A DNA stretch of 64,000 bases, taken from assembly GCF_022458745.1 (NCBI RefSeq), contig NZ_JAJJJF010000004.1:124001-188000 (forward strand). Reading direction: 5' to 3'. A model generated the notes under the pieces. That model had not been told where the DNA came from, did no database searches, and saw only the letters and a list, made by a program, of their open reading frames with translations. Numbering within the stretch: the first letter of the stretch is position 1; each line of letters starts with the position of its first letter. Shown piece by piece: positions 25,928-36,062 of this stretch. The translations under genes were made by a program, and so were the position numbers. Source of the stretch: Bacillus piscicola. Its GTDB lineage: Bacteria > Bacillota > Bacilli > Bacillales > Marinococcaceae.

Positions 25928-26299
25928 TTATGCTTTTATAACAGAGATAACCACCATGATCCAACCGATTATAAAAGCGACGCCTCCGATCGGTGTGATC
26001 GCACCGAGCCAAGAGATGCCGGTAAATGCCATCGTATAAAGACTACCAGAAAAAATGAGAATACCGGCGAATAGCAGCCAGCCTGCCCAGGACAGGGAAG
26101 CAGAACTTCCGGCATAAGCAGCAATTAATCCAATCGCCAGTAATCCGAGTGCGTGCATCGTTTGGTATTGAACGGCGGTCTGGTAGACATCCATCAGGCG
26201 CTCTGATAGTTTCCCTTCTAAGCCGTGTGCCCCAAAGGCTCCGAATCCGACCGCAGCGGCAGCATTCAAGGCACCTATTATGACGAATACTTTCCACAT
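25928..26299 (-). CDS. ywdK: DUF423 small membrane protein YwdK
   Basis: 123 residues from ATG 26299. Four predicted membrane helices and the family opening WKVFVIIGALNAAAAVGFGAFGAHGLEGKLSERLMDVYQTAVQYQ (the FGAFGAHGL stretch is diagnostic of DUF423). Function is unknown. It follows ywdI by 23 bp on the same strand and probably shares its transcript; the pair is conserved near gerQ and ung in B. subtilis. Confidence 0.9.
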   Translation of the reverse strand: MWKVFVIIGALNAAAAVGFGAFGAHGLEGKLSERLMDVYQTAVQYQTMHALGLLAIGLIAAYAGSSASLSWAGWLLFAGILIFSGSLYTMAFTGISWLGAITPIGGVAFIIGWIMVVISVIKA

Positions 26300-26322
26300 G
26301 TTAGTCCACCTGCTTCTTTCCT

Positions 26323-26604
26323 CTAAAATTCAAGTAAATTTCCGCCTGTTGACGGTATTTCTCTTTTTGGTACAGCGGATGTCGAACTGCTCTCTGGTAC
26401 CGAAACCGGAGCAACCTTGTCCAGCGCTTGTTGTGTTGGTTTGTCGCCGGCTTCCTTTTCCGTAGCAAGCAACAAATCACAATAAGCCTTTAGGACACGG
26501 GCATGCTCTTTTACAGCAGCTGTGTCACGGGAGTCAAGTTGTCCCGCCAGCTGCAGCAGCTCTTCCTCCATCTTTTCTACAACGGCGCGAGCAGAAATAT
26601 TCAT
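26323..26604 (-). CDS. ywdI: YwdI family protein
   Basis: 93 residues from ATG 26604. A soluble, largely helical protein: a heptad-like N-terminus (ARAVVEKMEEELLQLAGQLD), a helix KEHARVLKAYCDLLL, and a low-complexity tail ending GGNLLEF, as in the YwdI/DUF5327 family. No known function. First gene of a ywdI-ywdK pair. Confidence 0.75.
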   Translation of the reverse strand: MNISARAVVEKMEEELLQLAGQLDSRDTAAVKEHARVLKAYCDLLLATEKEAGDKPTQQALDKVAPVSVPESSSTSAVPKREIPSTGGNLLEF

Positions 26605-26690
26605 TTTTTCACCTGCCAGTTTAAGCTTTGCTTGTCTGCATTATACCATACCGTTTTCCGCTCCGTTATCGAGAGGTCCCAACACAAATA

Positions 26691-26729
26691 AAGCATGGAC
26701 CGCTTTTCTTTATCTGCCGGTCCATGCTT
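26691..26729 (-). terminator. Terminator of the 60-residue gene
   Basis: AAGCATGGACCG at 26691-26702 pairs perfectly with 26718-26729; the minus strand continues into TATTTGTG. Located 16 bp after the stop. Confidence 0.75.
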
Positions 26730-26744
26730 GTTCGGTGTTCTCGT

Positions 26745-26927
26745 TTATTTAACAATGGAATAGCCAAACGCCTCCACTTTCGGATAACTTTCTTCATCTA
26801 TCACCCAATATTGTCCTTCGTTATCTTTTACAACAAGTTCTTTATCAGATGCTTCTTGTTTCGCTGCTGTTTCCTCCTCAAACTTTGTGGCGGGGATTTG
26901 CATATCGTCAATCATGATATATGCCAT
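26745..26927 (-). CDS. Small hypothetical protein
   Basis: 60 residues from ATG 26927, preceded by GGAGG at normal spacing, which makes translation likely. Sequence MAYIMIDDMQIPATKFEEE, a charged middle, then QYWVIDEESYPKVEAFGYSIVK. It is acidic with no membrane helix and I do not recognise a family. It has its own terminator, so it is a separate unit between ywdI and the aldo/keto reductase gene. Confidence 0.65.
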   Translation of the reverse strand: MAYIMIDDMQIPATKFEEETAAKQEASDKELVVKDNEGQYWVIDEESYPKVEAFGYSIVK

Positions 26928-27012
26928 TCTTAACACCTCCATGTGTAGAGAATTTTCCCGCTCAACCTGATCTTTAAACGAAGGTGCCTAAAATGTCACA
27001 TATTTGTAACCC

Positions 27013-27849
27013 TTACTGCTCGTAAGGAAACTCATCCGGATGAGGACCGTACCGCTTATTGTCATGTAAGCCGTTCATCGCCTGCAAATCCTCAGCATCA
27101 AGCGTAAAGTCAAATATCTCTGCGTTGGTTCGGATGCGTTCCGGGGTTACCGACTTTGGAATCGTGACGACTTTATGTTCATAACACCAGCGAATGAGAA
27201 CCTGGGCTGGTGTTTTCTGATGCTTTTCCGCCACACGCTGAACAACGTCATTTTCGATAAGATCCCCTTTGCCGAGTGGGCGCCACGCTTCCAGCTGAAT
27301 GCCATGGTTTTCACAAAACGATTGCAAGTCTTTTTGAAAGAGTCGCGGGTGAAACTCTACTTGATTGACCATTGGTTTCACATCTGCGTCTTTCATTACG
27401 TTCTCTAAGTGTGCTTCTGTAAAGTTACTGACACCGATGGCGCGTACTTTTCCGTCTTTATACAGTTTCTCAAGGGCACCCCATGTCTCCTTATAGATAC
27501 CTGGTTTGGGCCAATGAATTAAATACAAATCAATCACATCGACCCCCAGTTTCTGACGGGAACGTTCAAACGCTTCGATCGTATTCTGAAATCCCTGTTC
27601 ATCGTTCCACACTTTGGTCGTCAAAAACAGATCTTCTCGTGGTATTCCGCTTTCCTTGATTGCGGCGCCTACGCTTTCTTCGTTCTGATAGATGGAAGCT
27701 GTATCAATGCTGCGGTACCCGGCTTCAAGGGCTGTTTGGACCGCTTGTTTCGCTTCATCTCCTGCTTCAGCCTTATACACACCAAGGCCAAGCCAAGGCA
27801 TGTCTACCCCGTTTGCCAATTTTACCGTAGCTGTTTGAATCGTACTCAC
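27013..27849 (-). CDS. Aldo/keto reductase (YvgN/YtbE-like)
   Basis: 278 residues from ATG 27849. All family signatures are present: GYRSIDTASIYQNEESVG with catalytic Asp and Tyr, the active-site His in DLYLIHWPKP, VNQVEFHPRL, and the cofactor-binding IPKSVTPERIRTNAEIFDF. NADPH-dependent reduction of aldehydes such as glyoxal and methylglyoxal is usual for Bacillus relatives. The actual substrate is unknown. Single gene, upstream of which ung ends. Confidence 0.92.
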   Translation of the reverse strand: MSTIQTATVKLANGVDMPWLGLGVYKAEAGDEAKQAVQTALEAGYRSIDTASIYQNEESVGAAIKESGIPREDLFLTTKVWNDEQGFQNTIEAFERSRQKLGVDVIDLYLIHWPKPGIYKETWGALEKLYKDGKVRAIGVSNFTEAHLENVMKDADVKPMVNQVEFHPRLFQKDLQSFCENHGIQLEAWRPLGKGDLIENDVVQRVAEKHQKTPAQVLIRWCYEHKVVTIPKSVTPERIRTNAEIFDFTLDAEDLQAMNGLHDNKRYGPHPDEFPYEQ

Positions 27850-27920
27850 TCATTCATCGCTCCTTTATAAGTTACTTTCAGGCGGGCTTGCATCAACAAG
27901 CTATTTCTCTTTTCTATTTC

Positions 27921-28595
27921 CTAAATCGCCGGTATGCGCCAATCAACTGGAGGGCGGCCGATGGTTTTCAAAAAGGCATTCGTTCGTGAAAACGGCCGAC
28001 TTCCAAAAAAGCCTTTATGGGCAGAAAACGGACTAGGATGTGGAGATTTAATAATAAAATGATGGGAGGCCGTTACGAATTGCTCCTTTGCCTGTGCATG
28101 CTTTCCCCATAAAATAAAGACAACCGGATCTTTTTTCTCGTTCACTTGCCGAATGACTTCATTCGTAAAATACTCCCAGCCGATTCCTTTGTGCGAATGA
28201 GCTTCACCCGCTCTTACTGTTAATACGGTATTTAAGAGCAGCACCCCTTCCTCTGCCCAACTCGTTAAGCAGCCGTGCTCGGGTGTGGGGACGTCCAAAT
28301 CAGCCTGTAACTCTTTATAAATATTTTGCAAGGAAGGCGGTATTTTCACCCCCGGCTGCACGGAAAAACTTAAACCATGTGCTTGACCAGCACCATGGTA
28401 CGGGTCTTGCCCGAGAATGACCACTTTTGTCCGTTCATATGTAGTATAGTGAAGCGCATTAAAAATATCACACATGGGAGGGTAAATCGTATGCTCCTCG
28501 TATTCTCTTTTTAAGAAATTTCTTAGCTTCACATAGTACTCTTTCTGAAATTCTTTCCCTATTCGCGGCTCCCAATCATTCGTTATAATTCCCAT
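27921..28595 (-). CDS. ung: Uracil-DNA glycosylase (family 1)
   Basis: 224 residues from ATG 28595 (GGGGGGCT upstream), matching the 225 of B. subtilis; in-frame codons up to 28718 are not needed. The water-activating motif [17 protein letters not shown] and the C-terminal [18 protein letters not shown] loop are intact. It removes uracil from DNA to start base-excision repair. Its neighbourhood (ywdI, ywdK, gerQ) agrees with B. subtilis ywdG/ung. Confidence 0.96.
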   Translation of the reverse strand: MGIITNDWEPRIGKEFQKEYYVKLRNFLKREYEEHTIYPPMCDIFNALHYTTYERTKVVILGQDPYHGAGQAHGLSFSVQPGVKIPPSLQNIYKELQADLDVPTPEHGCLTSWAEEGVLLLNTVLTVRAGEAHSHKGIGWEYFTNEVIRQVNEKKDPVVFILWGKHAQAKEQFVTASHHFIIKSPHPSPFSAHKGFFGSRPFSRTNAFLKTIGRPPVDWRIPAI

Positions 28596-28676
28596 TTCAG
28601 CCCCCCTGTTTGCATAATGACCATGATAAACTAGTATATATGTTATAATACCTTTCTTGAAAAGAGGTGAAACGTA

Positions 28677-28997
28677 ATGGATGAAAATCATACATACAAT
28701 GAAAACAACCCAGCTCAACCAGTCACAACGAATGGAAAAGCGATCACTTCTCTCGTCCTTGGTATCCTTTCCGTTGTTTGTATCTTTCTGATCTTCTTTC
28801 TCAGCCCCCTCTTTGGTATCGTCGGGCTCATTTTTGGAATCATGGCGATGAAAGAAGTGAAACGGACGGGACAGAGCGGACGCGGCATGGCCATTGCCGG
28901 CATTGTCTGCAGTTCCACTGGCATCATGCTGTCTCTATTCCTTATTATTTTGTTCGTCATTGGCTTCGCGCTATTTATGGATGCGGGAAACATGTAA
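28677..28997 (+). CDS. DUF4190 domain membrane protein
   Basis: 106 residues from ATG 28677 with AGAGGTG upstream. A polar N-terminus (about 20 residues) precedes two membrane helices joined by a short basic loop: [20 protein letters not shown] and [20 protein letters not shown], the repeated glycine-rich DUF4190 pattern. Function unknown. The stop is followed within 6 bp by a palindrome that contains a parS site. Confidence 0.75.
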   Translation: MDENHTYNENNPAQPVTTNGKAITSLVLGILSVVCIFLIFFLSPLFGIVGLIFGIMAMKEVKRTGQSGRGMAIAGIVCSSTGIMLSLFLIILFVIGFALFMDAGNM

Positions 28998-29002
28998 CGA
29001 AC

Positions 29003-29034
29003 GACCGAAATGTTTCACGTGAAACATTTCGGTC
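29003..29034. other. parS site in a 32-bp perfect palindrome
   Basis: Bases 29011-29026 are TGTTTCACGTGAAACA, a perfect ParB/Spo0J site. The symmetry continues eight bases on each side (GACCGAAA/TTTCGGTC), so the whole element could also form an RNA hairpin between the convergent DUF4190 and inositol-phosphatase genes. Confidence 0.9.
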
Positions 29035-29056
29035 CTTCCATTCGCGTCCACTTCTC

Positions 29057-29830
29057 TTACTCACGGCCGATTATTTGTCTTAACTCTGAAAAGAGAGCCT
29101 TATTGGCACTGAGCACAAATAGTCCTTTTTCTTCCTCTTTTACGTATGTCCTGCCGCCGGCTTCTTCGACGATGAGCAGGCCTGCCTCTACGTCCCAGTC
29201 GTTTAATTTCAACTCCCAATAGCCATCCAGCCGTCCAATGGCCACTTGGCATAGATCTAATGCCGCGCTCCCTAATCTACGAATCCCGCCGACTTTCGGA
29301 ATCACCTTATTTATGTATGTTATGTTATTATCGGCGTCCACCCCCTTATCGTACGGGAACCCGGTACCAATAACGGCTTTGTTAAAAGCGGATGTATCGG
29401 ATACACGCAAGGACTTTCCATTCATATAAGCCCCCTCGCCTTTGACAGCTTCGTATGTTTCCCGAAGCTTCGGGGCATGCACAAGCCCGGCAACCGTTTC
29501 TCCCTGATAGCGAATTCCGATCGAAATACAGAAAAAGGGTAGTCCTTTCGCATAATTGACTGTGCCGTCAATGGGATCGATGACCCATTCGTAATCTGAA
29601 TCCCCATCATAATTCCCACTTTCCTCTGTCTTTAAATAATGATCGGGGTACACTTCGCGAATTTTTTCAGTTACGTATTTCTCGGTCCATACGTCCATCT
29701 CCGTAACCAAATCAATGGCGGAGGTTTTGCTCGTCATCACAAGCGGTGCTTCAGCTCGCTCTAATTGATACTTGCCCGCCTCCTCTGCCCACTCCTTCGC
29801 AGCTCTCAGCATGTCCTTCCATTCATCCAT
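29057..29830 (-). CDS. Inositol monophosphatase family protein
   Basis: 257 residues from ATG 29830 with GGGTGG eight bases upstream. A longer form from 29899 is possible, since GGAGG precedes it at a longer spacing. Motifs are the metal-binding WVIDPIDGTVNYAKGLPFF and LNDWDVEAGLLIVEEAGG, with TEES supplying another ligand. Mg2+-dependent phosphatases of this family act on inositol phosphates, PAP, fructose-bisphosphate or NADP; in B. subtilis YktC is the relative. Substrate not determinable here. Confidence 0.88.
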   Translation of the reverse strand: MDEWKDMLRAAKEWAEEAGKYQLERAEAPLVMTSKTSAIDLVTEMDVWTEKYVTEKIREVYPDHYLKTEESGNYDGDSDYEWVIDPIDGTVNYAKGLPFFCISIGIRYQGETVAGLVHAPKLRETYEAVKGEGAYMNGKSLRVSDTSAFNKAVIGTGFPYDKGVDADNNITYINKVIPKVGGIRRLGSAALDLCQVAIGRLDGYWELKLNDWDVEAGLLIVEEAGGRTYVKEEEKGLFVLSANKALFSELRQIIGRE

Positions 29831-30007
29831 CTGTCTATCCACCCTTTCTTTCCTGTACACTAGCTTCTCTATCGTATCTAATTTCCCCTGTTCATACAAA
29901 AATGTTCCTCCGATGATTATTTTTTTAAAAACAAGGGTAAAGAGTTAGGATATTATTTTTTGCTCTTACAGAATGACATCGTTTGTTATTAGAAACGGAG
30001 AAACCTC

Positions 30008-30598
30008 ATGCTACCTTTTATACTGGACATATTAAAAAATGTAGGAGTAGTCGGCTTGTTTTTAGGTATATCTATAGAGGCAATGTCCCTGCCATTCCCT
30101 GCTGCCATTGTGATACTTGTCTACGGATATATCCTTGACCCGGGGGGATGGGGTTTCGTCATACTTAGTGTCGGTGCCGCTGCCTGCTACACAGCTGTCG
30201 CATTTATCCCTTACGGTCTTGCACTACGCTACGACCATCTGTTGCAAAACCGCATGAGTAAAGCCGGTGCCAAACAAATGATTACTTTTATGAAGAAATA
30301 CAAGGAGTGGACGATCACTGCCGGCCGGATTCTAGGGATGGGGTATATCGTGTATGTCGCTGCTTTTTATCGGATAACACCACTTACGTACGGTTTTTTT
30401 ACTTTTATCGGAATCCTCCCGATTGCGCTATTGATGTTTTACCTTGGAAGCATCGGAAACATCGAAGCCGTCTATACGTGGTTTCAAAACATTCAATATG
30501 CGATTAGTGCTCTGATTGTCATCCTCATCGTCTCGTACCTTTTTTACAGATGGAAACGAAAAAAGCACTATCAAACAAGCAGCCGAGCAGATAAATAG
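30008..30598 (+). CDS. DedA family membrane protein
   Basis: 196 residues from ATG 30008 after ACGGAG. Four to five hydrophobic segments with the DedA/SNARE-associated pattern: an early acidic FLGISIEAMSLPFP, a positively charged re-entrant region FMKKYKEWTITAGRILGMGYIVYVAAFYRI (the usual R-x-x-G-x-x-x-x-x-x-A-G pattern is partly altered), and a basic C-terminal tail. Some DedA proteins (UptA) recycle undecaprenyl phosphate; others affect phospholipids. Which applies here is unknown. Convergent with gdhA across a shared terminator. Confidence 0.75.
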   Translation: MLPFILDILKNVGVVGLFLGISIEAMSLPFPAAIVILVYGYILDPGGWGFVILSVGAAACYTAVAFIPYGLALRYDHLLQNRMSKAGAKQMITFMKKYKEWTITAGRILGMGYIVYVAAFYRITPLTYGFFTFIGILPIALLMFYLGSIGNIEAVYTWFQNIQYAISALIVILIVSYLFYRWKRKKHYQTSSRADK

Positions 30599-30614
30599 TC
30601 TATGACATTGCCCA

Positions 30615-30653
30615 CAAAAAAAACCGGTCTCCGTGAAGGAGCCGGTCCTTTTT
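30615..30653. terminator. Bidirectional terminator between the DedA gene and gdhA
   Basis: A stem of ACCGG/CCGGT with inner CTCC/GGAG (30623-30646). The minus strand continues into eight T residues, the plus strand into CCTTTTT. Confidence 0.85.
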
Positions 30654-30665
30654 ATGCAGGCCGTC

Positions 30666-32066
<1,401 letters not shown>

Positions 32067-32243
32067 TTAAAATAGGCATGGCATTATAGCTTACTTTTAT
32101 CTCCATTTCAATACTTTAATTTTATAGTGTATGAATCATCTAAGCAATATGAAAAACAGATAAGATTAATGCTAAAATGAGATGAATACACACAACACAT
32201 ATTTTATGTACGAATTAAATAAAAAAGAACCGGGGTGCAGCTA

Positions 32244-33149
32244 ATGGAGCTAAGACAGATTTATTATTTTATCGAGGTTGCAAAACGCGAACATGTGACG
32301 GAGGCTGCCTTAGAGCTTCATGTCGCCCAATCTGCTGTTAGCAGGCAAATATTCAACTTGGAGGCCGAGCTTGGTGTAGATTTATTTATCCGTGAAGGGA
32401 GAAGTGTGAAATTAACTCCCATTGGGAAAGTATTTCTAGAACATATGGAACAAGCGGTACGCGTCATTGATAATGCCCTTCGTGAAGTGAAGGAATATGC
32501 CGATCCTGACCGCGGAACGATACACATTGGCTTTCCAAGTAGTCTGGCAGCTCATATTCTCCCAACAGTCGTGTCTGCTTTTCGAGAGCGCTACCCGCAA
32601 GTGAAATTTAGCCTTAAGCAAAACTCATATCACAATTTGATCAATGATGTTATTAAAGGGGAGATCGATATGGCACTTCTCGGCCCGGTCCCTCATCACG
32701 AGAAAAAAATTAACGGTAGCATTTTATTCTCTGAGAACATGGTTGCCTTACTTCCCGCAGATCATCCGCTCGCTGACAACAGCGCTATCCATTTAAGTCA
32801 ACTGCGTGAGGATGCTTTTGTTTTATTCCCTCAGGGATACGTTTTGCGCCAAATCATAATGGAAGCCTGCCAACAGCTCGGCTTTCAACCGGAAGTTTCT
32901 TTTGAAGGAGAAGACATCGATGCAATAAAAGGCTTGGTATCCGCCGGTCTGGGGGTCACCCTTATTCCGGAAATCACCTTAATGGATAACATTCCCCGTT
33001 CCACGGTAAAAATTCGTGTCACCGAACCGGAAGTAACACGTACGGTTGGAGTTATCGTACCAAGTGAAAGGGAGCTATTACCGACGGAAAAGGTCTTCCA
33101 CCAATTTTTAAAAGATCTCTTTGTGACACTGGACAAATTCCAAAACTAA
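32244..33149 (+). CDS. gltC: LysR-type regulator, GltC-like
   Basis: 301 residues from ATG 32244 (GGGGTG upstream). It aligns along its length with B. subtilis GltC (300 aa): MELRQIYYFIEVAKREHVTEAALELHVAQSAVSRQI helix-turn-helix opening, IHIGFPSSLAAHILPTVVSAFRERYP, DMALLGPVP and GEDIDAIKGLVSAGLGVTLIPE. GltC activates glutamate synthase genes gltAB in B. subtilis in response to 2-oxoglutarate. Here it is divergent from gdhA, suggesting control of glutamate dehydrogenase instead or as well. I could not pick out a convincing dyad operator in the 195-bp shared region. Confidence 0.85.
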   Translation: MELRQIYYFIEVAKREHVTEAALELHVAQSAVSRQIFNLEAELGVDLFIREGRSVKLTPIGKVFLEHMEQAVRVIDNALREVKEYADPDRGTIHIGFPSSLAAHILPTVVSAFRERYPQVKFSLKQNSYHNLINDVIKGEIDMALLGPVPHHEKKINGSILFSENMVALLPADHPLADNSAIHLSQLREDAFVLFPQGYVLRQIIMEACQQLGFQPEVSFEGEDIDAIKGLVSAGLGVTLIPEITLMDNIPRSTVKIRVTEPEVTRTVGVIVPSERELLPTEKVFHQFLKDLFVTLDKFQN

Positions 33150-33170
33150 TGAGAACACCTCTCCCCTTGT

Positions 33171-33650
33171 TCACTTGTGGTAAGGTGTTCCGCGGTTTAT
33201 TTGAAAGGCGCGGTATACTTGTTCCATCAGCATGACGCGCATGAGCTGATGGGGAAAGGTCAACGCGGAAAAAGACCAGGTAAAATCCGCTCGCTGCAGG
33301 ACACTTGTGTGCAATCCAAGAGAGCCGCCAATCACAAACGCCAGTTTACTTTTCCCATGAAGAGCCAAATAATCGATTTTTGCTGCTAATTCCTCGGAAG
33401 AGAGCATTTTTCCATGAGGATCAAGGGCAACGACATACATATTGTCTTGCACTTTTTCGAGGATCTTTTTTCCCTCTTTTTGTTTCACCTGTTCCATCTG
33501 TTGGTGACTTGCTCGTTCCGGGATTTTCTCATCGGTCATTTCTTTTATTTCGATCGTTGTGAACGGCTGCATCCTTTTTTTATATTCATCGACTGCCTGC
33601 TTTAAATATTTTTCTTTTAATTTTCCAACGGTTACGATCGTGATATTCAT
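33171..33650 (-). CDS. rlmH: 23S rRNA pseudouridine-1915 N3-methyltransferase
   Basis: 159 residues from ATG 33650 (AGGAAGGGAG upstream), the standard RlmH length. A SPOUT-class methyltransferase: [23 protein letters not shown], the SAM-binding knot [24 protein letters not shown] and the C-terminal [20 protein letters not shown], all diagnostic. It modifies pseudouridine 1915 in helix 69 of the 50S subunit. Convergent with gltC. Confidence 0.96.
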   Translation of the reverse strand: MNITIVTVGKLKEKYLKQAVDEYKKRMQPFTTIEIKEMTDEKIPERASHQQMEQVKQKEGKKILEKVQDNMYVVALDPHGKMLSSEELAAKIDYLALHGKSKLAFVIGGSLGLHTSVLQRADFTWSFSALTFPHQLMRVMLMEQVYRAFQINRGTPYHK

Positions 33651-33666
33651 CTTGTCTCCCTTCCTG

Positions 33667-33817
33667 TTATACACATGTTTTGTTTATGTTCATTATCCAC
33701 ACTGTGAATTCAGCCGCGTGCTACTAACAATCCACATGTTTATCCACAGATTGTTAATAACTTCCTGTCCCATGAAAAAACCTTCGAAGAGTCTTCTCCC
33801 TTCGAAGGTTGTCCACA
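33667..33817 (+). other. DnaA-box cluster between htrC and rlmH
   Basis: TTATACACA (33667-33675), TTATCCACA (33693-33701) and TTATCCACA (33740-33748) are three DnaA boxes on the same strand, with near matches CAATCCACA at 33729-33737 and TTGTCCACA at 33809-33817. This density is far above chance for a 9-mer. It may titrate DnaA or affect local transcription. Confidence 0.75.
33774..33810 (-). terminator. Terminator of the wal-htrC operon
   Basis: AACCTTCGAAG at 33779-33789 pairs perfectly with 33800-33810; the minus strand runs into TTTTTTC, 9 bp after the htrC stop. Confidence 0.9.
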
Positions 33818-33818
33818 A

Positions 33819-35057
33819 TTAGAAATCTTGCTGAGCTGTTAATTTCAGGTCCGTACTCTGTTTCTTTCCTTCCCGGTAATAGGTGACTTTAATGGTGTCG
33901 CCTATTTTCACTTCCGTATACAAATACTTTCTTAAGTCATGGCCATCTGCAATTTCCTTACCATCTACAGCGGTAATGACGTCATACTGTTTGAGACCTG
34001 CATTCGCGGCAGGGCTTCCAGTTACAACATTTGTAATGAAAACACCGCTCTCCACGTCAGCTGGAAGCTTTAATGTTTCCTGCCAGTGGTAACTTGGAAT
34101 TTCAGATAAGGAGCGAATTCCCACGCCCATCTGCGGTCGTTCCACTTCCCCTTTTTCCTCTAAATCATGAATGACGGGGATCGCTACAGAGGTCGGGATT
34201 GCAAAACCAATACCTTCTACTGCTGATTGGGCAATTTTCATCGAATTAATACCGATTAACTGCCCTTTTATATTTACAAGCGCACCACCGCTGTTCCCCG
34301 GATTAATCGCAGCATCGGTTTGCAGTACTTCCGCATTCCAGTCCGGTGTACCGTCCCCTGTTAAATCAACCGGGATGCTGCGCTCGGTTGCACTGATGAT
34401 TCCTTTCGTGACCGTGTGGGAAAGATTCGTGCCGAGCGGGTTCCCGATAGCAAGCGCCGGCTCCCCGACACGCAGTGAATCGGAGTCACCGATTTCAGCA
34501 ACTGTATCAACATGTTTTGCATCAATGCGAAGAACCGCTAAATCCGTCAACACATCAGAACCGACGATTTCTGCTTCAATACGGTTTTCATTGGCCAAGC
34601 TGATTTCCACTTGACTTGCCCCGTCAATAACATGATGATTCGTCACAATAAAAGCAGAATCTCCTTCGACTTTGTAAATCACACCGGAACCGGTCCCTTT
34701 ATTAACGACCGCTCCTTCTTCCTGCCAAAATTCTGTTTCCTGTAAATTAAAGACACCAACAACCGCATTGGAAACTTTATCGACGGCTTCGGTTACGTCG
34801 GAATTCACCGTCACATTTACGGTCTGTTCGCTCCCGTCCGCCTTGTTTTCTGTAGGGTTTTCGTTCGTGTTCGTGTTTGTGCCTTCCTCTTCCCCAGCCG
34901 CATTGGAGAACAGACCAGCATCGGTTAAGAACGGCACCGCTAACATAACAATCAGTGCCCCGACTACTGCACCAATTAAACCCGCTAACCCGGTGCGCCG
35001 GCGATTCTTTTTCGAGCGAGTGCGCTCACTCTGCATATGATCATCGTAATAACCCAT
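33819..35057 (-). CDS. htrC: HtrA-type membrane-anchored serine protease HtrC (YycK)
   Basis: 412 residues from ATG 35057 (GGAG just upstream). A basic cytoplasmic N-terminus, one membrane helix (about 24-46), a Glu/Asn/Thr-rich linker, a trypsin-like domain and a C-terminal PDZ domain. The triad is His in TNHHVIDGA, Asp in LTDLAVLRID and Ser in INPGNSGGALV. It degrades misfolded extracytoplasmic proteins. It is the usual last member of the walRKHIJ neighbourhood; 180 bp separate it from walJ, so it may have its own promoter. Confidence 0.92.
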   Translation of the reverse strand: MGYYDDHMQSERTRSKKNRRRTGLAGLIGAVVGALIVMLAVPFLTDAGLFSNAAGEEEGTNTNTNENPTENKADGSEQTVNVTVNSDVTEAVDKVSNAVVGVFNLQETEFWQEEGAVVNKGTGSGVIYKVEGDSAFIVTNHHVIDGASQVEISLANENRIEAEIVGSDVLTDLAVLRIDAKHVDTVAEIGDSDSLRVGEPALAIGNPLGTNLSHTVTKGIISATERSIPVDLTGDGTPDWNAEVLQTDAAINPGNSGGALVNIKGQLIGINSMKIAQSAVEGIGFAIPTSVAIPVIHDLEEKGEVERPQMGVGIRSLSEIPSYHWQETLKLPADVESGVFITNVVTGSPAANAGLKQYDVITAVDGKEIADGHDLRKYLYTEVKIGDTIKVTYYREGKKQSTDLKLTAQQDF

Positions 35058-35236
35058 AAGCTCCGACCCTTTCTGCCCAGATTTTGTAAGTAACAAAAAA
35101 AGCGATATCTCAGCTGTCAGAGTGTATCTGTTCTTATTTTAAGGAAAAACTGACAAATACGTCCAGCTAAAAGCATAAAGTCGTAATCCCTGCGTTATAT
35201 ATTGCCCTCTGTCACCCGCTTTTAAACATTCTTCTA

Positions 35237-36031
35237 TTAGAGCACCGTAAGCGGTGTGGCTTCACACGGATCGGTATCGAACAGATGAAACGTGTGACCA
35301 ACCCCTGAATCATGTTCCTCAAGAATTTGAGACACGGTCATACGAGCAAGCTCCTTCATATTATTATCCTTACTTAAATGGGCTAAATAGACGCGAGTCG
35401 TTCGCTCTCCTACTACTTCAGTTAACGCGGCGGCGGCGTCATCATTGGATACGTGGCCGGAGTCTCCTAAAATTCTTCGTTTCACACTCCATGGATAGCG
35501 TCCCATCCGCAACATATTCATATCATGATTAGACTCAAAAATGTACATATCCGAATTGCGGATGACGCCTTTAATCTGCTCGCTGACATAGCCCATGTCC
35601 GTAGCCAATGTTAGTTTTTTGCCTTCGTGATGAAAAACAAAGAACATCGGGTCAGCCGCATCATGGGAGACTCCGAATGATTCAACATCGAGATCTCCGA
35701 ATGTTTGGACCGACCCACGGGCAAACGTGAACTTCTGGTCGCTTTGAAGCGTGCCGAGATTGTTTTCCATTGCTGCCCATGTCTTTTCGTTCGCGTACAC
35801 CGGAAGACTGTACTTTCTCGCCAACACCCCGACTCCTTTAATATGGTCGCTATGTTCATGAGTAACGAGTATGCCGTCCAGTTCTTTGGGGCTGCGCGCG
35901 ATTTGTTGCAGCAGCCCCTCCATCTTTTTACCGCTTAGTCCCGCATCAATCAACAGTCTTTTTTGTTCCGTTTCTACATAAACAGCGTTCCCCGTACTGC
36001 CGCTTGCAAGCACACTGAATGTTAATGCCAT
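35237..36031 (-). CDS. walJ: WalJ (YycJ) metallo-beta-lactamase-fold hydrolase
   Basis: 264 residues from ATG 36031. MBL-fold motif [11 protein letters not shown] (HxHxDH) with later ligands His in [10 protein letters not shown], Asp in LATDMGYV and His in SGHVSND and YLAHLSKDN. WalJ is linked to coordination of cell division with DNA replication and is probably a nuclease, by family. It follows walI by 31 bp in the wal operon. Confidence 0.93.
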   Translation of the reverse strand: MALTFSVLASGSTGNAVYVETEQKRLLIDAGLSGKKMEGLLQQIARSPKELDGILVTHEHSDHIKGVGVLARKYSLPVYANEKTWAAMENNLGTLQSDQKFTFARGSVQTFGDLDVESFGVSHDAADPMFFVFHHEGKKLTLATDMGYVSEQIKGVIRNSDMYIFESNHDMNMLRMGRYPWSVKRRILGDSGHVSNDDAAAALTEVVGERTTRVYLAHLSKDNNMKELARMTVSQILEEHDSGVGHTFHLFDTDPCEATPLTVL

Positions 36032-36062
36032 AACCGGTCTCACTCTCCAATTACTACTCTCT

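Noticed and set aside
34171-34614. 147-codon plus-strand frame opposite htrC
   Set aside because: Antisense to a clearly conserved protease gene; composition reflects the opposite strand.
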